DNA of 64,000 nucleotides from Lysinibacillus fusiformis. Its GTDB lineage: Bacteria > Bacillota > Bacilli > Bacillales_A > Planococcaceae. The stretch spans positions 4,408,001 to 4,472,000 of the forward strand of contig NZ_CP070490.1 of assembly GCF_016925635.1 (NCBI RefSeq), in the 5' to 3' direction. The notes below the pieces were generated by a model. It saw only the letters and a list, made by a program, of their open reading frames with translations. It did not search any database and was not told the DNA's origin. The position numbers and the translations under genes were made by a program. The first letter of the stretch is position 1, and the number at the start of each line of letters is the position of its first letter. Shown here one piece after another: positions 15,792 to 25,540 of this stretch.

Positions 15792-16559
15792 ATGGAAATT
15801 TTACTACAGGAATGGTTATCAGTAAAAGGAATGATTTTGTTTACAATTGGTTTACTCGCAGCCATAATAGGTGTTTTGTTCGGTGCAGCAGGCTTTATTT
15901 TGATGCCTTCATTGTTACTCGTTGGCATTCCAATTCATACAACGGTCGCCGTTAATAAATTCGCGACAGATTTATCAGCCCTATCAAATGTTGTTTCGTT
16001 TGTCATAAAAGGGCGTTTATCTGTAAAAAAATATTTTTCTCTCATGATCATTTCTAGTTTAGGAGGTGTACTTGGTGCATTATTAGCAATCCTCTTATCG
16101 GAACAAATTATGAATGTAGTCGCTTGTATAAGCTTAATTTTCGTATTTATGATTGTCCTTTGCAGTAATAAATGGATTGTCAAAGATGTAAAAGAAACAG
16201 AGGAACAACCTTTGAATAAGCTCATTCCATTTGCTATTTCAATTTATGACGGAGGCTTTGGACCAGGCTCAGCTCTTATGAATATAACCTATTTCTTGAA
16301 AAAACAATACTCTTATTTAAAAGCAGTTGAATTAACAAGAATGATCTCTTTGTCAAGTTGTACAGGTGCATTTCTCTTTTATTACTTTACTGGTATTGTT
16401 AATTGGGGAATTGCTATCCCTGTTTCACTTGGCTCTATTGCTGGCTCTTTCTTAGGCTTAAAAATTATTCCGTACATCCAAACAAAATGGATTCAAATGA
16501 TATTACCCATCATTTTTTTGTTTTTAATTGTTCAAGTTGTCACGGATTTAATAAAATAA
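15792..16559 (+). CDS. TauE/SafE (TSUP) family membrane permease
   Basis: Polytopic membrane protein of 255 residues with about eight hydrophobic segments. The N-terminal half has the TSUP pattern GVLFGAAGFILMPSLLLVG followed by VAVNKFATDLSALSNVVSF. The second half repeats it as FAISIYDGGFGPGSALMNI. The family exports or imports small sulfur anions (sulfite, sulfoacetate, taurine-derived). GAGGTG lies before ATG. Its divergent LysR regulator and the dyad operator suggest inducible expression. The substrate cannot be read from sequence. Confidence 0.85.
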   Translation: MEILLQEWLSVKGMILFTIGLLAAIIGVLFGAAGFILMPSLLLVGIPIHTTVAVNKFATDLSALSNVVSFVIKGRLSVKKYFSLMIISSLGGVLGALLAILLSEQIMNVVACISLIFVFMIVLCSNKWIVKDVKETEEQPLNKLIPFAISIYDGGFGPGSALMNITYFLKKQYSYLKAVELTRMISLSSCTGAFLFYYFTGIVNWGIAIPVSLGSIAGSFLGLKIIPYIQTKWIQMILPIIFLFLIVQVVTDLIK

Positions 16560-16590
16560 ATTTACATACATGCAGAAAACAAGTCCTACC

Positions 16591-16620
16591 CTTTATATCC
16601 GAAATTTAAGGATATAAAAG
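16591..16620 (+). terminator. Terminator of the TauE/SafE gene
   Basis: CTTTATATCC (16591-16600) pairs with GGATATAAAAG (16610-16620). Weaker outer pairing (CAAG/CTTG) and a following TTTT complete a stem-loop. Confidence 0.6.
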
Positions 16621-16717
16621 GCAGAGCTTGTTTTGAATCCGCAATTTACGTTAGAAATAGCTACTGTTAATAGAATAGACGAACAATTTTAGCAATAATA
16701 CTTTGCATATTTTTTAT

Positions 16718-17470
16718 TTATCTACCGCCACTCACATTTATAATTTCTCCAAGGATGTAATTTGAGGCATCGGAAGAAAGGAAGGCAATTACTTCCGCTA
16801 TCTCTTTAGGCGCTGCAGCTCTTTTAATTGGTACAGAGGAAGCCATCCGTTCAAGTCGATTGTCGCCAGGAGCAAATTTATCGTGAAAGGGTGTTTCTAC
16901 CATTCCAGGTGCTACCCCATTAACGATAATTCCATATTCAATTAATTCTCTGGACATGCCAATCGTCATTGTATTGATAGCTCCCTTAGCAGATGCATAA
17001 TGAATACTTTCCCCTGCCCCACCAATACGTGCAGATGCAGAAGAGACATTAATAATTTTTCCGCATTTCTTCGGAATCATATGTATTAATACAGCTTGAG
17101 AGCATAAGAGCACACTGTTGACATTTAGTTTGAACGTTTCTTCCCATAGCTCTTCACTCATCTCCATAAAAGTACTTTGACGAATGCCGCCTCCAGCGTT
17201 ATTCACTAAGACATCAATCGTGCCGAATGAAGAAATAGCTTGCTCAACCATTGCGTTCACGTCTTCTTTATTCACAATATTAGCTTGAATAGCAATGGCG
17301 TCTCCACCTTTTTCTTGAATTCGTTTGACAGCTTCATTGGCACCTTCCACATTTGTATGATAATTGATAATTACTTTAGCCCCTTGATTTGCTACTAGCT
17401 CAGCCGTAGCAAATCCAATCCCAGAGCTTGCACCTGTGATAAGAATAACCTTTCCTGACAAGTTATGCAT
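16718..17470 (-). CDS. Short-chain dehydrogenase/reductase (SDR)
   Basis: Classical SDR of 250 residues using NAD(P)H. The nucleotide-binding TGASSGIG is near residue 13, NNAG near 93, and the catalytic Ser-Tyr-Lys set in NVSSASARIGG and YASAKGAI. The C-terminal PGMVETPFHD and INVSGGR blocks are typical of the FabG-like group. A single gene; AGGTGG precedes ATG. Substrate unknown. Confidence 0.85.
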   Translation of the reverse strand: MHNLSGKVILITGASSGIGFATAELVANQGAKVIINYHTNVEGANEAVKRIQEKGGDAIAIQANIVNKEDVNAMVEQAISSFGTIDVLVNNAGGGIRQSTFMEMSEELWEETFKLNVNSVLLCSQAVLIHMIPKKCGKIINVSSASARIGGAGESIHYASAKGAINTMTIGMSRELIEYGIIVNGVAPGMVETPFHDKFAPGDNRLERMASSVPIKRAAAPKEIAEVIAFLSSDASNYILGEIINVSGGR

Positions 17471-17547
17471 AGCGTCCCACCTAACAAAATGATTTTAATA
17501 GTAATTCGTTCATAAACAACTCAATGCTCACGCACCACGATCGTTAG

Positions 17548-17844
17548 TCACACGATGCTACTACTAGTATATTTTTTAATGATCGTAACTAAAATCGCAA
17601 GAAGAAATACAATAAGACTATTAATGAGTAAATAGTAGGCAATGTTCAATCCATAGAATAACGCAAAGGGATCACGAATAAGAATTAGTGCTAATACACT
17701 TCCTAGTCCACCAAATACACCTGCCAGTAGTAAAATGATGAAAGCAGCATGATATAGATTTTTCTTTTTTTTGAAGAATAGAAACCCAATCACATTTGCA
17801 ACAACGAGCAAAAAGCCTATAAGTATGAAGAAAAAACCTTCCAT
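17548..17844 (-). CDS. Small hypothetical membrane protein
   Basis: Unrecognised 98-residue protein with three hydrophobic segments: FFFILIGFLLVVANVIGFLF, then a KKKK cytoplasmic loop, AAFIILLLAGVFGGLGSVLA, and NIAYYLLINSLIVFLLAILV. The positive-inside rule puts the Lys-rich loop in the cytoplasm. AGAGGG lies 6 nt before ATG. No neighbouring gene gives a clue. Confidence 0.6.
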   Translation of the reverse strand: MEGFFFILIGFLLVVANVIGFLFFKKKKNLYHAAFIILLLAGVFGGLGSVLALILIRDPFALFYGLNIAYYLLINSLIVFLLAILVTIIKKYTSSSIV

Positions 17845-17930
17845 TTAACGCCCTCTTTTCAAAAAAGATTTCGTACTGGCTATCCCTTCCCCTTTGACTC
17901 ATTATATACAATAAGCGTAACTACTGAATA

Positions 17931-18446
17931 TTAAAGTGGTCCACCCTCAAAACCGATAGGCCAACCATTTTCTTTAAATTTTACTTTATACTGAAATTCA
18001 AAGTGACCCTCATAAATAAAAGCCAAACTAAAGCCTGAAAATATATAATTATCAAAGTTAGCCATATTTCCAAAGCTTATTGTGGATAAATAATAGTTCT
18101 TCATTTCTTGATTAGGAAAAAACCTATGTAAATACTCTAATGCGCATCTTATATGTAGATGGAGTTCATCGAAAATTCTTTCTGCTAATTCGATTATAAC
18201 CGCTTCGGGATTTTCATTATTTCCTTGTATACTAATCTCCACATCCTCCCATTCTCCAATATTCATACTGTATAACCACTGTTCCTGAATAAGAAACTTT
18301 TCTTTATCATATACAGGGGGATTGACTAGGTTTACTTTTTTGATGTCATCTTGCGTTAACGGTTTAGCAAGAATGAGCTTATTATGCAAAATGTCCTTGA
18401 TATTAGAGACTATATATTTTGATTTGTTTAATTCTAAAGAGTGCAT
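17931..18446 (-). CDS. Hypothetical cytoplasmic protein
   Basis: Unrecognised 171-residue soluble protein without signal peptide or membrane segment. It is acidic, with IGEWEDVEISIQGNNENPEA and a C-terminal stretch rich in aromatic residues (IYEGHFEFQYKVKFKENGWP). I place the start at ATG 18446, just after GAGGTGG; an ATG at 18458 lies upstream of that site. It looks like a single-domain protein of the kind found in toxin-immunity or uncharacterised Bacillus families, but I cannot name it. Confidence 0.6.
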   Translation of the reverse strand: MHSLELNKSKYIVSNIKDILHNKLILAKPLTQDDIKKVNLVNPPVYDKEKFLIQEQWLYSMNIGEWEDVEISIQGNNENPEAVIIELAERIFDELHLHIRCALEYLHRFFPNQEMKNYYLSTISFGNMANFDNYIFSGFSLAFIYEGHFEFQYKVKFKENGWPIGFEGGPL

Positions 18447-18696
18447 TTTCCACCTCATAAAGTAAGTTTACCTTAAATTATACCATCATCGCTCTACAAC
18501 TAACCTACACCATAAGTTCAAAAAAAGAGCTACCTATGTAACTAATTCCAGAATATACAACCGCTTCAAATCTAAACATATCGTTACCCCCTGTTATAAC
18601 TAAATAATCATTAACCATTTAAGTGCCTATTTAACCTATTATCTATCAAGTTGTTCAGAAAAGATGCCCCCAATTATTGTATTCAAAATAGCAAAA

Positions 18697-18732
18697 CAGC
18701 TGTTCAAAAAGGTTCGTCTTTTTGAACAGCTG
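18697..18732 (-). terminator. Terminator of the sigma / anti-sigma operon
   Basis: CAGCTGTTCAAAAAG (18697-18711) pairs perfectly with CTTTTTGAACAGCTG (18718-18732) around a 6-nt loop. On the minus strand it is followed by a TTTTGC stretch. Confidence 0.8.
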
Positions 18733-18736
18733 CATT

Positions 18737-19993
18737 TTATTGCAATGGAATGTTTACTTCAATATTTTCCCCAATCGGATTCGTGTAATAGTTCAAATAT
18801 AGTTTAGCTTTTCCATTATATTCTTCAAATTGTGATGTCTCCACTACATACTGCTCATCTCGAGAAATCGTCACACCTTTGAATTCTAACGGCGTACCAT
18901 CTTCTTTTATGGCATCAGAGAGCATTAATAATTTGCCTTCATTATTTTTATTCATCTTAACTGCTACACTTTGCTGCACTATTGAAATGTCCCCCTTAAA
19001 ATAAGTAGGCTTTGTGAGTATTTCTTTTGTGCCAAAATCAACTTCGATAAAATCCTCACCCTTTGGCACAGCTTGAACTGCGCCAATCATAACCGTCAAT
19101 GACGCTGGATCATCGAAATAGTTACTTTGCAAATAGAGCGTAAATTTGCCATCTCGAATATCTCCACCTGTTGAAATGTCATTTCTAATACTATCTCTGC
19201 GCTCACCGCTTTCTGTCATGACGGCAACATCATCCAGCGCTAATAGTTGCATTGTATTATCTTTGGCTACCTCAATATCGAGTGCCACTTTTAATGGCGA
19301 ACGGCGAATTTGTGTAATCGTAAATCTCTGCCCATTGACATCGATCGTACGATTCGCAGTAAAAATTTTCTCCTTTGCGATCTCGTTTTTCAGTGAAAAC
19401 GGTAAAGATATTTTAATGTTACCTTTCTCTTCATCATGAAAGTGAAAAACTGCTTTAAAATCCTTGGAAGTATAGGCGATAGGCTTTAAAAAATTATATT
19501 TCACTGATGAAGAGATGTATGTTTGATTGCTTGCATTCATCGTAAACGTACAGCCGCATTCAATCTCCTCATCTCCTTGAAACAATTGAACTTGCTCTAA
19601 GTTTAATTTTGAAATATCAAATGAGGCATCAGCGTCATAGAACAATACAAATCCCGAATTATCGGCAACCACGCCCTGCAATGTAAGGGCTAGACCTTTT
19701 CTAGATTGCGTCACATTGATTTCTTCATAGTATTCATGATCTACAATATCTTTTATTCCTTTATCTATTGCAATCGCTGTTACAATTGCTTGAAAGCCAG
19801 GTATTTTGGCAACTTGGCTAGCAATCGTTGGCGAGACGCGAATTGAAAAGAGAAGGCTTAGGCAAAACATGGAGATGAATGTAGCCGAAACAATGCGCTT
19901 CTTTCTTCTTTTTTCTCGTTGAACTTTCTGAAACATGTCCATGCGAACTTGTTGCAATTTCTCCTTTGGAACGTCAATCAATGGTTTACTCAT
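18737..19993 (-). CDS. DUF4179 membrane protein, probable anti-sigma factor
   Basis: A 418-residue single-pass protein: about 35 cytoplasmic residues, one membrane segment (IVSATFISMFCLSLLFSI) and a large external domain. VAKIPGFQAIVTAIAIDKGI and the following region are typical of DUF4179 proteins, which pair with ECF sigma factors and hold them inactive until an envelope signal. The C-terminal half is beta-rich, like the DUF5643 domain that often follows. It overlaps the sigma gene by 4 bp (ATGA), so they are translated together. The anti-sigma role is inferred from this pairing. Confidence 0.82.
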   Translation of the reverse strand: MSKPLIDVPKEKLQQVRMDMFQKVQREKRRKKRIVSATFISMFCLSLLFSIRVSPTIASQVAKIPGFQAIVTAIAIDKGIKDIVDHEYYEEINVTQSRKGLALTLQGVVADNSGFVLFYDADASFDISKLNLEQVQLFQGDEEIECGCTFTMNASNQTYISSSVKYNFLKPIAYTSKDFKAVFHFHDEEKGNIKISLPFSLKNEIAKEKIFTANRTIDVNGQRFTITQIRRSPLKVALDIEVAKDNTMQLLALDDVAVMTESGERRDSIRNDISTGGDIRDGKFTLYLQSNYFDDPASLTVMIGAVQAVPKGEDFIEVDFGTKEILTKPTYFKGDISIVQQSVAVKMNKNNEGKLLMLSDAIKEDGTPLEFKGVTISRDEQYVVETSQFEEYNGKAKLYLNYYTNPIGENIEVNIPLQ

Positions 19994-20490
19994 AGCCAGT
20001 CCTCCTTTTCTCTAGCAAAGCTTCTAAGCTTCTTTAAAATGTGATGAAGCTTCGACTTTACAGTTCCCTCAGGAATTTGATTGAGCTCAGCAATTTCTTT
20101 ATTTTTAAGTTGTTGGAAATATTTCATATAGACGAGTTGCTGCTCTGACAAAGATAAATGTTCCAATAATCTCTCCATATCTGAATAGATGACCCATTCA
20201 GATAGGTGATGTTCCTCAATCTGAACAGTCGGTGTACGTTTTCGTAAATGGTCTTTACAGCAATTGATTAAGACGCGCACAAGCCATGTTCTGGCATATT
20301 CGTGCTGTTGAACGGTATGCATTTTTTTGAGTGCCTTGTAAACAAGCTCCTGCATCACGTCCATCGTGTCTTGCTCATTTTTCATATATGTAAAGGCCAT
20401 GCGATATAAAATATCCTCATCCATTTCAATAAGTGAAAGTATCGCTTCTTGATCTCCACGTATAGCACGCTGCTCTAATTCAAATTTCAT
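19990..20490 (-). CDS. ECF-type RNA polymerase sigma factor
   Basis: A 166-residue sigma factor. Region 2: DEDILYRMAFTYMKNEQDTM, with VMQELVYKALKKMH and YARTWLVRVLINCCKDHLRK. Region 4: LSLSEQQLVYMKYFQQLKNK followed by IPEGTVKSKLHHILKKL, the -35-binding helix-turn-helix. First gene of a two-gene operon with the DUF4179 protein. GGAGG precedes ATG. The upstream region holds a sequence like the promoters near positions 500 and 700, which may mean autoregulation. Confidence 0.9.
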   Translation of the reverse strand: MKFELEQRAIRGDQEAILSLIEMDEDILYRMAFTYMKNEQDTMDVMQELVYKALKKMHTVQQHEYARTWLVRVLINCCKDHLRKRTPTVQIEEHHLSEWVIYSDMERLLEHLSLSEQQLVYMKYFQQLKNKEIAELNQIPEGTVKSKLHHILKKLRSFAREKEDWL

Positions 20491-20515
20491 CTTTTTTCGC
20501 CTCCTTCCCTCATTA

Positions 20516-20542
20516 GACTACGTATTGTTTCATTTCGTTCAA
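20516..20542 (-). promoter_or_regulatory. Possible ECF promoter of the sigma / DUF4179 operon
   Basis: On the minus strand TTGAACGAAA is followed, 13 nt later, by AGTCTAAT; AGTC is at 20516-20519. This resembles TGTAACGAAA-N12-AGTCTTAAT at 683-708. Spacing differs by one, so the call is tentative. Confidence 0.3.
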
Positions 20543-20657
20543 AATTTTTGAATTTTTTTAGGAAACTATCATTTCAACACATCTCCCGTTAATAATAAGA
20601 AGCGATTGCTCTACTTGAACAATCGCCTTTTCCTCTTACCTGTATGTATTGACTAAA

Positions 20658-20986
20658 TTAAACACCATAATGAATCATCCATTTATTTTGTTTTATTGCC
20701 TCAGCTATTTTTTTGATTAATCCTTCAAGTTCTGCTGATTGGTATTCGGCATTGCCTTCACTGACCATATTTAAAAATTGAATATAAGAGCTCGGTGGTA
20801 TCAAGGTTATTCCCCAATAGGCGAGGCTTTTAAACGGTCGATTAGTGTTATGTGAGAATGTTTCGAGTCCTTAGAAAGCAGTTCATCAAAAAGGTCACCA
20901 TCTACATCAATGCCATTATATATTTCAGGTGCATAAGCAGCATACTCCTTGCCTTTTTCTATACAAGGAATGATTCCGGCATAGTA
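20658..20986 (-). pseudogene. 5'-truncated, frameshifted gene remnant
   Basis: The minus strand encodes YAGIIPCIEKGKEYAAYAPE...SKHSHITLIDRLKAS in one frame, then must shift by one base at about 20832 to continue YWGITLIPPSSYIQFLN...IKQNKWMIHYGV to a stop at 20658. A stop codon immediately precedes the first part and there is no start or ribosome-binding site. The two pieces read as one protein, so this is the C-terminal half of a former gene. I do not recognise the family. Confidence 0.6.
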
Positions 20987-21012
20987 TCACAAACCCCATT
21001 TCTAAAATTAGA

Positions 21013-22452
21013 TTATGTTTCTTGCAAGAGGATTTTTGCAAGACGAACAATGCCTTCCTCAATTGCTTGCTCATCCATTTTAGCAAAGCCCAGTACCCAT
21101 CCTTTTCGATTATTTTCTAAGCAATACTTGCTAAGTGGATAAACACGTATCCCATTTTCGAGTGCGAGGTTCGTCATCGCTTCTTCATCAAACGACTCTT
21201 CCGCTTCAAGAAGCATATGCAAACCCGTTTCAATGCCACTTAGCTTGAAACGTTCGGCTAGTCCTGTTGCCATAATCGCCTTCGTCATCGCTTCATGTCT
21301 ACGTCGATAGACATTTCTTGCTCTCCTCATATGACGCATAAAATGACCATGCTCAATAAAATGAGCAAGCGTTAATTGCTCCATAATGGGAAGATGTCGA
21401 TAGGTTAATTGTTGTACTTGTGCAAGTTGGCGAATGGCATCTTTTGGACCAATCACGGCAGAAATTCGTATGCCAGGAGCAACCATTTTGGAAAAACTCA
21501 TCATATACAATGTGTTTTGAGGTTGTTGGCTAAACAAGGTAGGAAGCGGACCACCACGATACCTAAATTCACCATCATAATCATCTTCTACAATCCAAAA
21601 TTGATCCTTTGCAGACTTTTGCAGCAATTGTTGTCTGCGTGGCTCAGACATAATGACACCAACCGCACATTGGTGAGAAGGCGTAACAAAAATGAGCTTG
21701 GTTTGTGGATCAATATGCTCTACTTGTACGCCATACTCATCCACGGGTACAGCAACAACATTCATACGCCGATATTTCATGGTCATCCAGGCAGCAGGAA
21801 AGCCCGGATCTTCAACAGAAACTGTTTCTCCTTCCTTTAAAAGGGCTTGGGCAATGAGATCGATGCTATGCTGTGCACCAGAGGTTAAGATGATTTGGTC
21901 AATATCTACATGAACACCTCTTTCAAATGTCAGGTAACGTTGAATCTGTTCACGTAGCGGTGTAAAACCATAAGCGTTGCCATAACCCCAATTGGTCAAA
22001 TCGGTTTCTGCTGAAGCCTGTAAAAAAGATTGTCGCCAAATTTTTCGAAATTGCTCGTCCAAATACGGCTCATGGGGGCAAAAATCGATTTCTACGTTTT
22101 GATTTGCTTTACCTCTAAACCAGCTGTTTAATTCATCAACTGCTACGTTTAATAAAGGTAATGCTGGCGTGGATGGTCCTTGAGGAACCACCTTTTCTTG
22201 CGAGTCGGTTTTATATCCCCATTCACTTACCCTTGTTCCGCCACGCCAATTTGTCACGGTATACCCTCGACTAAATAATTCCTCATAAACAATTTGAATG
22301 GTTGAGCGTGAAACACCTACTAATAAGGCGAGCTCTCGGGATGGAGGAAGTAACTCGCCTGGTGGCCATTTTCCTGTTGTAATATGATGAATTGCTTGGT
22401 CAAGCAACTGCTGCCATATGGGATTTTTATCGTCTCGGTTAACTTGTAACAT
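21013..22452 (-). CDS. MocR/PdxR-type regulator (GntR helix-turn-helix + aminotransferase fold)
   Basis: A 479-residue fusion. Residues 10-80 are a GntR winged helix (NPIWQQLLDQAIHHITTGKW; LLPPSRELALLVGVSRSTIQ). The rest is a fold-type I PLP-binding domain with IVEDDYDGEFRYRG, and SFSKMVAPGIRISAV, where the Lys holds PLP. Such proteins sense PLP or an amino compound and control vitamin B6, GABA or transport genes. It is the third gene after a BenE transporter and a semialdehyde aminomutase in the same direction, 123 bp behind the latter. It may control both (inference). There is no pdxST nearby. Confidence 0.88.
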   Translation of the reverse strand: MLQVNRDDKNPIWQQLLDQAIHHITTGKWPPGELLPPSRELALLVGVSRSTIQIVYEELFSRGYTVTNWRGGTRVSEWGYKTDSQEKVVPQGPSTPALPLLNVAVDELNSWFRGKANQNVEIDFCPHEPYLDEQFRKIWRQSFLQASAETDLTNWGYGNAYGFTPLREQIQRYLTFERGVHVDIDQIILTSGAQHSIDLIAQALLKEGETVSVEDPGFPAAWMTMKYRRMNVVAVPVDEYGVQVEHIDPQTKLIFVTPSHQCAVGVIMSEPRRQQLLQKSAKDQFWIVEDDYDGEFRYRGGPLPTLFSQQPQNTLYMMSFSKMVAPGIRISAVIGPKDAIRQLAQVQQLTYRHLPIMEQLTLAHFIEHGHFMRHMRRARNVYRRRHEAMTKAIMATGLAERFKLSGIETGLHMLLEAEESFDEEAMTNLALENGIRVYPLSKYCLENNRKGWVLGFAKMDEQAIEEGIVRLAKILLQET

Positions 22453-22574
22453 TCAATTCACTTCCAGTTAGAATAGATATTGTTAAAATTAATAGTTTCG
22501 TACAGTCAAACTTATTATACTATCAATTCGATAATTAAATGGAAATAGGATGTTTTTAGTACACTTTGCATCAT

Positions 22575-23879
22575 TTAAATACATGATACTATCCTTTTAA
22601 AGGCTACATCGGCAGCATAAATCGTTCTATCAATATCATGTATGGAATGAGCAGTCGAGATAAATATGCTTTCATATTGAGAAGGAGGTAAAAGTATACC
22701 CTGTTTAAGCATCTCTCTATAAAAACGACGAAACATCTCGGCATCTATTTTTTGAGCATCATCAAAATTTTGTACGGGATGATCGATGAATGCGTAGCCA
22801 ATCATTGTCCCAGCTTTCGTTGTTTTAAGTGGAATATGATTGTTATGAGCTACTTTTGATAAGCCTTGAATAAGCCGCTCTGCTAACGCTTCGATATACG
22901 TATAACTGTTATGATTTAATTTATTGATTGTGGTATACCCTGCTACCATAGCCATTGGATTACCCGATAAGGTTCCAGCCTGATAAATACTACCTTCAGG
23001 TGCAATGTGATTCATGATTTCTTTTTTTCCACCATATGCCCCAACAGGCATCCCTCCACCAATGATCTTTCCTAAACATGTTAAGTCTGGTTTTATGTTA
23101 TAAAGCCCTTGAGCAGAGTGGTAATCTATACGAAAACCAGTCATGACCTCATCGAGTATAAATAGGCCACCATACTTTGTAGTGAAGGACCGTATTGCTT
23201 GAAGAAATTCAGGGTTAGCTGGTATTCCCGCCATATTGCCTGCAAACGGTTCTACGATGACTGCTGCAATTTGTGAGCCATATTTATCAAATATCGTTTT
23301 CAGGACTTCGATATTATTATAAGGAATGGAGATTGTATGCTTAGTGATCTCTAAAGGCACACCCAGACTATCAGGAAGGCTGAATGTGGCAATACCTGAG
23401 CCTGCCTTTACTAATAGATGATCACTGTGCCCATGATAGTTTCCATCAAATTTCACAATGATGTCTTTGCCTGTAAAGCCTCTAGCTAGTCTAATGGCGC
23501 TCATTGTCGCTTCTGTACCCGAATTAACCATTCGAATCTTCTCTATGGAAGGTATGCGAGTACATACTAATGTTGCTAGCTTATTTTCTTGTAAAGTTGG
23601 CAATCCAAAACTTGTCCCTTTATTGATGGCTTCAAGAAGTGCTTCTGAAACCTCCTTATCTGCATGTCCATGAATTAATGGCCCCCAAGATAGAACATAA
23701 TCTATATAGCGATTGCCATCAATATCATATACCTTTGAGCCTGTCCCGTGACTCATAAAAATTGGCTCCATCCCAACTGATTGAAATGCTCTCACTGGGC
23801 TATTTACCCCACCAGGCATAAGCTTTTTTGCTATTTCGAAGGCTTCTATTGATTTCGTCGTATCGATGTTAAAAACCAC
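22575..23879 (-). CDS. hemL: Glutamate-1-semialdehyde 2,1-aminomutase (class III aminotransferase)
   Basis: PLP enzyme that converts glutamate-1-semialdehyde to 5-aminolevulinate in tetrapyrrole synthesis. Blocks: [56 protein letters not shown] (PLP-binding Asp) and [16 protein letters not shown] (PLP Lys). From GTG at 23879 it has 435 residues, close to known HemL/GsaB, and this GTG overlaps the stop region of the transporter gene. An ATG at 23921 gives 448 residues but no site. No other heme gene is adjacent, and Bacillus genomes often have a main hemL in the hemAXCDBL cluster, so this may be the GsaB paralogue. The partner gene is a BenE-like transporter. Confidence 0.85.
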   Translation of the reverse strand: MVFNIDTTKSIEAFEIAKKLMPGGVNSPVRAFQSVGMEPIFMSHGTGSKVYDIDGNRYIDYVLSWGPLIHGHADKEVSEALLEAINKGTSFGLPTLQENKLATLVCTRIPSIEKIRMVNSGTEATMSAIRLARGFTGKDIIVKFDGNYHGHSDHLLVKAGSGIATFSLPDSLGVPLEITKHTISIPYNNIEVLKTIFDKYGSQIAAVIVEPFAGNMAGIPANPEFLQAIRSFTTKYGGLFILDEVMTGFRIDYHSAQGLYNIKPDLTCLGKIIGGGMPVGAYGGKKEIMNHIAPEGSIYQAGTLSGNPMAMVAGYTTINKLNHNSYTYIEALAERLIQGLSKVAHNNHIPLKTTKAGTMIGYAFIDHPVQNFDDAQKIDAEMFRRFYREMLKQGILLPPSQYESIFISTAHSIHDIDRTIYAADVAFKRIVSCI

Positions 23880-25119
23880 CTTTCGTAGTGATATTATCTT
23901 TTCTAATTTGTTGTCCCTCATTTATGCTATGCTGTTTTCTGAGCAATGGAACATTCATTAATAAATGTGCGCCCAAACCAGCTACAAGTCCCCAAAATGC
24001 ACCGCCAACTCCAAGTAAAGTAACATTTGCGGCTGTTGCCAAAAAAGTAATGAGTGCTGTTTCGCGTCCAACAGGATTTGTTAAAGCATTGGCAAGGCTA
24101 CTACCAATTGTGCCTAGCAACGCTAATCCCGCTAATGTTGCAATGAACGTAGCTGGGAGAATTAAAAACAATGCAGCCAATGTTACCCCAAAAATTCCGA
24201 CAATTATATAAAAAATGCCACAGACAATACCTGCAATATAACGTTTTCCTGAATCCTCATGAGCGTCCTTCCCCGTACACATGGCTGCTGTAATGGCTGC
24301 TATGTTAAAAGCATGTGATCCAAAGGGTGCTGTCAGGAGTGATCCCAATCCTGTTACAATCAAAATCGGATTGGCACTCGTTTTAAATCCATCATTTCGC
24401 AACACTAACATGCCTGGCATGTACTGTCCTGTTAAGGTAATAATAAAAAGCGGCAAAGCGACACCCAATAATGCATGTAGAGAAAACGTTGGCGCAACAA
24501 AAACAGGAGATGCGAAGGCCAACTCGATATGGCTGAAGTCTACCCGCCCCATACTTATCAAATAAATCAAGCCAATGACTAGCATACCGACAATTGCATA
24601 GCGAGATGTAAACCGTCTTAATACGATATACGTAGTAAACAGGACGATGACAAGTAAAGGTTCCACTTTCGCACCACCAAAGGCTGAAATACCAAACTGT
24701 AATAAAATACCTGCCAGCAGACCTGAGGCAATGCCTGGCGGAATGAGCTGGACAAAACGTTCAAACATGCCTGATAAACCTAACAACACAAATGCTGCTG
24801 CAGAAATAATATAAGCACCAATGGCTTCAGCATAGGGAGTAACCGCCAAAGCCGAAACAAGAAACGCCACGCCCGGTGTTGACCAAGCTGTAATAATGGG
24901 TTCACGGTATCGGTAACTGAGCCAGATACCCGTCACCCCCACACCAATGGAAATCGACCATATCCATGATGCGGTCATTTCTGGACTTAGACCAGCAACC
25001 TTGGCAGCCTGAAACACCAGAATAAAAGTGCCCCCATAGTTAACTAAAACTGATATAAATGCAGCTATGGTGGGCGAAAGTAAATCACGCACATTCAGTG
25101 AAACGGATGTTGGGTTCAT
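23869..25119 (-). CDS. BenE-family (benzoate/H+ symporter-like) transporter
   Basis: A 416-residue membrane protein with 12 or so hydrophobic segments in the BenE pattern: [20 protein letters not shown], then WSTPGVAFL (the first half-helix region), and [20 protein letters not shown] in the second half. The family belongs to the UraA/NCS2 fold; the founding member moves benzoate, but most homologues are uncharacterised. It starts the operon and overlaps the aminomutase start. No benzoate catabolic genes are present, so another small acid or amino compound is as likely. Confidence 0.85.
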   Translation of the reverse strand: MNPTSVSLNVRDLLSPTIAAFISVLVNYGGTFILVFQAAKVAGLSPEMTASWIWSISIGVGVTGIWLSYRYREPIITAWSTPGVAFLVSALAVTPYAEAIGAYIISAAAFVLLGLSGMFERFVQLIPPGIASGLLAGILLQFGISAFGGAKVEPLLVIVLFTTYIVLRRFTSRYAIVGMLVIGLIYLISMGRVDFSHIELAFASPVFVAPTFSLHALLGVALPLFIITLTGQYMPGMLVLRNDGFKTSANPILIVTGLGSLLTAPFGSHAFNIAAITAAMCTGKDAHEDSGKRYIAGIVCGIFYIIVGIFGVTLAALFLILPATFIATLAGLALLGTIGSSLANALTNPVGRETALITFLATAANVTLLGVGGAFWGLVAGLGAHLLMNVPLLRKQHSINEGQQIRKDNITTKGGF

Positions 25120-25468
25120 ACACTTTCCTACCTTTCTACTAATTATTTAAATCGCATCTTCATTCTAGAAATATTCATCACGTATTAATGTCTGTTCTCT
25201 TCATTTGTGGCTGTTGTCATTAGCTCTTTTTATGTAACGTGAAGATTCCAGTGATACTCCAAATTTGCTTAATTCCCAGAAGCGCTTTACCGAATGAAAA
25301 AAGTGTTAAGCACTTCCACTTGCCACTATCCGATAAAGTCTGAACTAAACCCTCCTTACTAATTGTCAGTTATAAATGAACGGTCTTAGCATAACGTAAT
25401 ACGGATTGATAAAAAACATCCAAAAATGCGAATTTTAGCAGTCCATAAAAATTAGGTACACAAAAAAA
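25120..25468. other. Intergenic region upstream of the BenE operon
   Basis: About 350 bp with no supported gene. It must contain the promoter of the BenE operon. AAGTG-TTAAG-CACTT near 25310 is the only small dyad I noticed. Confidence 0.4.
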
Positions 25469-25500
25469 ACCACTATCCCTATATGACTAGGGCTAGTGGT
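25469..25500 (-). terminator. Terminator of the PNPOx-like gene
   Basis: ACCACTA and CCCTA pair with TAGGG and TAGTGGT across one T-C mismatch. On the minus strand the stem is followed by eight T residues. Confidence 0.75.
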
Positions 25501-25540
25501 GCTTAAAGTGATTTCATTTACCAAGCTCTGAAAACCAGTA

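Noticed and set aside
1673-18505. TCTACAACTAACCT occurs near 1673 and near 18490, a possible dispersed repeat.
   Set aside because: A 14-bp match between two AT-rich intergenic regions is expected by chance in 64 kb, and the flanks do not continue the match.
25200-25320. A minus-strand frame giving SFGKALLGIKQIWSITGIF, like the end of a membrane protein.
   Set aside because: Only about 25 codons, no start, not recognised; too short to call a remnant.
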